From an uncultured Spirochaetales bacterium (GTDB taxonomy: Bacteria; Spirochaetota; Spirochaetia; Sphaerochaetales; Sphaerochaetaceae): DNA of 8,943 nt. Positions within the stretch are counted from its first letter, which is position 1, and each line of letters begins with the position of its first letter. Below, piece by piece: positions 6,901-8,943 of the stretch. The translations under genes and the position numbers were made by a program. The DNA is taken from NCBI GenBank assembly GCA_947306375.1, contig CAMZGJ010000043.1, positions 1 through 8,943 of the forward strand. The letters run 5' to 3'. The notes under the pieces are model-generated. The model searched no databases. It was not told where the DNA came from and saw only the letters and a program-made list of their open reading frames with translations.

Positions 6901-7136
6901 TTCTTAAGCCCCGTCACACTTGAAAGTGCGCTCTCCAGAACCCTTGTGAGTTTGTCCTCCACCTCTTCCGGACTTGCGTTGGGATAGGAGGTGGAGACCA
7001 CAAGGTAGGGAATCTCCATGTCCGGTATCAGTTCAAGCGGCAGATTGGTGAAGGCGTTGATGCCCAGAATTGCCAGAACTATGAATATAATTGCTACCGT
7101 GACCGGCTTGGCCACGGATTTTCCGGCTACAGACAT
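3993..7136 (-). CDS. RND-family efflux pump, inner-membrane permease (AcrB/SwrC-like HAE type)
   Basis: A full-length pump of 1047 residues, like AcrB in length, that would use the proton gradient to drive drugs or other compounds out through the adaptor and outer-membrane channel encoded upstream. The layout is the RND duplication. TM1 (11-30) leads into L-P-L-E-L-I-P-D; a periplasmic loop follows (to about 340), then TM2-6 (about 341-495). The short linker (500-530) precedes TM7 (534-556), the second periplasmic loop (to about 870), and TM8-12 (872-1032). TM4 carries G-M-L-V-D405-S406-S-I-V-V-I-E-N, so the AcrB Asp407/Asp408 pair is Asp-Ser. TM10 carries G-I-V-V-N942-N943-G-I-V-L-V-D, with Asn where AcrB has Lys940. 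R-S-R-L-R-P-V-L-M-T-T at 970-980 is conserved. This pattern suits the SwrC-like branch rather than AcrB itself or metal pumps. The tail is basic. Start: ATG at 7136 with AGGAGG five bases upstream. Substrate unknown. Confidence 0.96.
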   Translation of the reverse strand: MSVAGKSVAKPVTVAIIFIVLAILGINAFTNLPLELIPDMEIPYLVVSTSYPNASPEEVEDKLTRVLESALSSVTGLKNITSTSSEGSSSITLEFEAGTDLSDAANNARDRIDLVKNYLPSEATSPLIIQMDMTMLPVMVIALSSPSKTTDELKVLADETISPLLEQIDGVASTSVIGGRERKIRVEIPKDRLQAYNLTFSQIAQMVAAQNSNAAVGSITEYGLTYAIQTSGLFADIEAIGNTVISYVATQTGEVRQIRLEEIAEIRDTYDNASAYFTYGGQECIGISISKQSGKNTVQAAERIKSRMPSIYRALPSDCSMNIVYDSSELISETVDLVAHSALQGAILAILILLLFLREFKSTGLIAISIPMSVLVTLLVMYYAGLSLNLMTLAGLALGIGMLVDSSIVVIENIYSYRHRGVKPRVASVLGTDEMVGALLSSTLTTCCVFIPMVLYKNKLGILGSVFDQLSITVIIALLTSFVVAITLIPVISSKFRFKGPVSKQKKSAFMEKTDLIYEKFDNAYAKSIAWVLRHKILLVAVIIVMFVWACVQIPVVGFSYMPVTESKSMNVTVQMPVGTSIEETRRVATELDSRFRSQVRGLDMDAVMIGAGIMSSGSGTNSATMMYTFHKASDRQADWDNPESAALIFEALKDDYPEASITVSGDSSILSMGSSSTDVDIKISSTDMEAVKQTTLEIEALLKNRASGMLKDITTNISEGSPMISIDFDREKMNSLGVTVAAANAEIRANIGGMTAARYRESGHDIDVVLTLPQSDKQTRLDFEDIMVATNFGTRVPLASFASIREDRTATSIRRENQSRVLHVTASAVNAASTTEIQKLVQTMVEENIPAREGVVISYSGNYESMMETLQVFIEIISVAVLLVFAIMAAQFESFRKPFIVIFTLPLALIGIVAIYKIVGGLSFTVVTAVGALILVGIVVNNGIVLVDYTGLMQDRGMSLFDACVAAARSRLRPVLMTTLTTVLALVPMAFFVEEGGETIQPIGLTIFGGLTFSALMTLYLMPVLYYVFYRGKERRARKKAGEGKK
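4003..4010 (-). promoter_or_regulatory. Shine-Dalgarno of the PII-like gene, inside the pump's last codons
   Basis: The minus strand reads GGGGAGGG, then six bases, then ATG. It encodes part of the G-E-G-K-K tail of the pump. It is one of the strongest ribosome sites in the window, so the PII-like protein may be made in at least as many copies as the pump. Confidence 0.75.
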
Positions 7137-7140
7137 AGGC

Positions 7141-7146
7141 CCTCCT
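7141..7146 (-). promoter_or_regulatory. Shine-Dalgarno of the RND pump, overlapping the adaptor stop codon
   Basis: AGGAGG lies four bases before the GG-rich stretch ends and five bases or fewer from the pump's ATG region (7134-7136). The adaptor's TAG stop (7145-7147) shares two bases with it. This links the end of adaptor translation to the start of pump translation and fixes the pump start. Confidence 0.75.
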
Positions 7147-8032
7147 ACTCCACTATCCTGACGGGTGTTCCGTCTGAGAGAAGACCCTGGCCCCTGACAA
7201 CAAGGATATCGCCGGCTTTAAGGCCGGTGAGAATCTCAACCTTGTCGGCTTCCCTTATTCCGGTTGTGACCGTGGTCCTGACTGCCTTTCCGTCACGCAC
7301 CACGTAGCAGCTTGTTACGTCATTGCTGGTGGAAAGTGCGCTGTAGGGCACCACGAGAACGTTGTCCCTGGTGCTGATTATGACGTTAAGATTGGCGTAC
7401 ATGCCGGAGATAACGCGGGGTTCGGGGACGTCCAGGCGGGCCTTTACCGTCCTTGTGCGTGTTCTGCTTTCAATTGTGGGGCTGAGGGATGTAACCGTTG
7501 CCGTGAATGTTTCTCCGGGAATGGCATCAAAGGTAACAATGACCTTGTTGCCTTCCTTTATGAGGGTTGAGTAGCGCTCTATTACGGAGATTGTAATCTC
7601 CAGGTTGTCAAGATTCTCTATTACTGCAACCGGGCTTGCAGGGGCAACCATTGAGCCCTCAACGCCGGTGAATGACGTAACAATTCCGGCAATGGGTGCC
7701 TTGATTAGGCTGGGCCTGTAGGTCTGACCGTCTCTTGAGGCATCCACCTCTGCAAGGACCTGGTCCTTTTCAACCCTGTCTCCTACCTTGACCGCTACGT
7801 TCTGAAGCTCTCCGGTGACGGAAGGCATTACATAGACGGAGTCCTTTGCCGTGACCGTTCCGCCGAACTTCCTGGAGTCCGTTATGCTTCCCGCGGAAAC
7901 ACGGATTGTGCTTACAGGAGTAAGGATTACCTTTTCAGATGCTGCCTCCTGTGAGGCGGTGTTCTGCTTTGAACATGATACGGCTGTCAGAAGAAGGCAT
8001 GCCGCAAGAATAATAACTGTTGTTTTTTTCAT
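7145..8032 (-). CDS. RND periplasmic adaptor (membrane fusion protein), lipoprotein, hairpin-less
   Basis: The adaptor that would join the RND pump to the outer-membrane channel. A lipoprotein signal (K-K at 2-3, hydrophobic stretch 6-16, then T-A-V-S-C) predicts processing at Cys20 and inner-membrane anchoring in the periplasm; the -3 residue is Ala rather than Leu, a relaxed lipobox. The first lipoyl half runs about 60-97 (S-V-T-G-E-L-Q-N, V-G-D-R-V-E-K-D-Q-V-L-A). The second half is about 108-145 (I-K-A-P-I-A-G-I-V). Only about 10 residues separate the halves, where AcrA-type adaptors insert a long helical hairpin. A beta-barrel domain (about 146-222) and a membrane-proximal domain (about 223-295, V-V-P-Y-S-A-L, L-K-A-G-D) follow. 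At 295 residues it is short compared with the 370-400 of AcrA. Start: ATG at 8032 with GGGAG eight bases upstream; it overlaps the OMF stop as TAATG. BesA of Borrelia is a known adaptor lacking the hairpin. Confidence 0.94.
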   Translation of the reverse strand: MKKTTVIILAACLLLTAVSCSKQNTASQEAASEKVILTPVSTIRVSAGSITDSRKFGGTVTAKDSVYVMPSVTGELQNVAVKVGDRVEKDQVLAEVDASRDGQTYRPSLIKAPIAGIVTSFTGVEGSMVAPASPVAVIENLDNLEITISVIERYSTLIKEGNKVIVTFDAIPGETFTATVTSLSPTIESRTRTRTVKARLDVPEPRVISGMYANLNVIISTRDNVLVVPYSALSTSNDVTSCYVVRDGKAVRTTVTTGIREADKVEILTGLKAGDILVVRGQGLLSDGTPVRIVE

Positions 8033-8943
8033 TATCTTATCTCCCGGTTCACCGCGTACTCAAGGTCAATGAGGGCGGTAAGGTAGTTGTATCTGCTGCT
8101 CAGTTCGGCAAGTCTGGCCTGGTTGAGCTGGTTCTCCGCATCACGTAGTTCAAGCGCTCCGGTTGAGCCGTTTTCAAAGGCCTTCTGTGTCATGTCGAAG
8201 GATTTTGAGGCAAGTTCAATTGTCCCCTTTGTGTTTTCAAGTTCATTCCTGCTCTGCTCAAGCTTGTCAGCAAGGCCCAGAATCTCAATTCCTGCCTTCT
8301 CAGCCAGAAGTGTTCTGGAAAGCTCAAGTTTTTTCTTTGCATCCTGCAGGTCCCTCAGGCTCTGCATTGAGGAGCTCCAGGGAAGCATGTTGGAAAGGTT
8401 CCACGCCACAGTGGCGGAGAATGAGCCGTTGTCCATCCAGTTGGACCTTGTCCAGAAGTCTTTGTCGAGTTTGGACAGGGTCATCTGCACGGAATAACTC
8501 AGAGCTATGTTGGGGATGAAGATTGACTGCTTGAGAGCCTTCTCCTGAAGGTTCAGAAGCTTTATCTGACCCTCAAGGGCCATGACGTCATATCTTCCCT
8601 GAACAAGCGAGAGAAGCTCCTGCTCATCCACATTTACAAATGCCGTTTCAATGCTGTCCGTAAGCACAAGCTCCGTGTCTATGGGCAGGTTCAGCAGCAT
8701 GGCCAGCTGACGCTTTGCCGCTTCCACCTGAGCCTGTGCGCTGTTGATCTGGGGCACGCTGTTTGAATACGTTACCTGGGCCTGAAGGACGTACAGCTCC
8801 GGAACGTAGCCGTTCTCAAAGTCCGTCTTTGCCTGGATGTACCTGTCATACTGTGCCGCAGATGTTGCCTTCTGAATCTCCAGCGCCTGCTCCTGCAAAA
8901 CTATGCCGTAGTAGATTTTCTTTATGTTCACGGCAATGCTGTC
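8032..8943 (-). CDS. TolC-like outer-membrane efflux protein, 5' part missing
   Basis: The C-terminal 303 residues of an outer-membrane factor (OEP/TolC family), which forms the trimeric channel of the tripartite pump. The reading frame stays open to the right edge (D-S-I-A-V-N-I before the visible part), so the gene begins outside the window; a GTG at 8931 is internal. The visible part starts in the long periplasmic helix of the first repeat. It contains E-N-G-Y-V-P-E-L-Y-V-L-Q-A-Q-V, the usual helix-turn marker, then the proline-containing L-L-N-L-P-I-D turn. The second repeat has a beta-strand segment (P-N-I-A-L-S-Y-S-V, W-N-L-S-N) and the matching F-E-N-G-S-T-G-A-L-E-L-R-D-A-E-N-Q-L motif. 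The last helix ends at R-E-I-R with no C-terminal extension. The helices are rich in Leu, Ala, Gln and Glu, as in coiled coils. It is the first gene seen of the efflux operon, whose promoter lies outside the window. Confidence 0.94.
   Translation of the reverse strand, partial: DSIAVNIKKIYYGIVLQEQALEIQKATSAAQYDRYIQAKTDFENGYVPELYVLQAQVTYSNSVPQINSAQAQVEAAKRQLAMLLNLPIDTELVLTDSIETAFVNVDEQELLSLVQGRYDVMALEGQIKLLNLQEKALKQSIFIPNIALSYSVQMTLSKLDKDFWTRSNWMDNGSFSATVAWNLSNMLPWSSSMQSLRDLQDAKKKLELSRTLLAEKAGIEILGLADKLEQSRNELENTKGTIELASKSFDMTQKAFENGSTGALELRDAENQLNQARLAELSSRYNYLTALIDLEYAVNREIR

Noticed and set aside
8929..8931. GTG as the start of the outer-membrane factor
   Set aside because: The same frame stays open to the window edge, and the missing signal peptide and first helix show that the gene begins further right.
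1..8943. Mobile elements, CRISPR arrays, tRNA, rRNA or long repeats
   Set aside because: No transposase-like frame, no regularly spaced repeats and no structured RNA signature was visible. Coding density leaves little room.

Overview
The window is about half G+C and almost fully coding. Five genes are on the minus strand at the right, one gene is on the minus strand at the left, and a two-gene unit on the plus strand lies between them. The only non-coding stretch of note is the 104-base gap at 1306-1409. The gene content suggests a Gram-negative (diderm) bacterium. A host- or gut-associated spirochaete of the Treponema type is my best guess. It rests on a very short lipoprotein efflux adaptor of the kind known from Borrelia (BesA), the relaxed lipobox, and an esterase of a plant-cell-wall family. 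This is inference; no rRNA or other marker gene is present.

Left part: a complete CPA2-type Na+(K+)/H+ antiporter (4-1305, minus) is divergent from a small STAS-domain anti-sigma-factor-antagonist-like protein (1410-1709, plus). The STAS gene overlaps by GTGA with an alpha/beta hydrolase related to CE15 glucuronoyl esterases (1706-2842, plus). The gap between the divergent genes holds AT-rich promoter candidates in both directions and a perfect 13-base palindrome.

Right part: a tightly packed operon reads leftward. In order of transcription it has a TolC-like outer-membrane factor (cut by the right edge), a lipoprotein periplasmic adaptor, an RND inner-membrane pump of 1047 residues, a 95-residue PII-like protein, and an AEC (auxin efflux carrier family) permease. 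Junctions are TAATG, an 8-base gap with the stop codon inside the Shine-Dalgarno, ATGA, and an 8-base gap. The first three genes should form a tripartite efflux pump. The PII-like protein is a candidate cytoplasmic accessory or regulator of that pump, or of the AEC permease beside it. The AEC gene meets the esterase gene tail to tail with a 66-base coding overlap.

The most interesting points are the PII-like protein embedded in an efflux operon (with a Cys-Cys-x-x-Cys tail), the hairpin-less adaptor, the non-AcrB proton-relay residues in the pump, and the atypical cytoplasmic CE15-like esterase coupled to a STAS protein. I saw no mobile element, CRISPR array, tRNA or rRNA.
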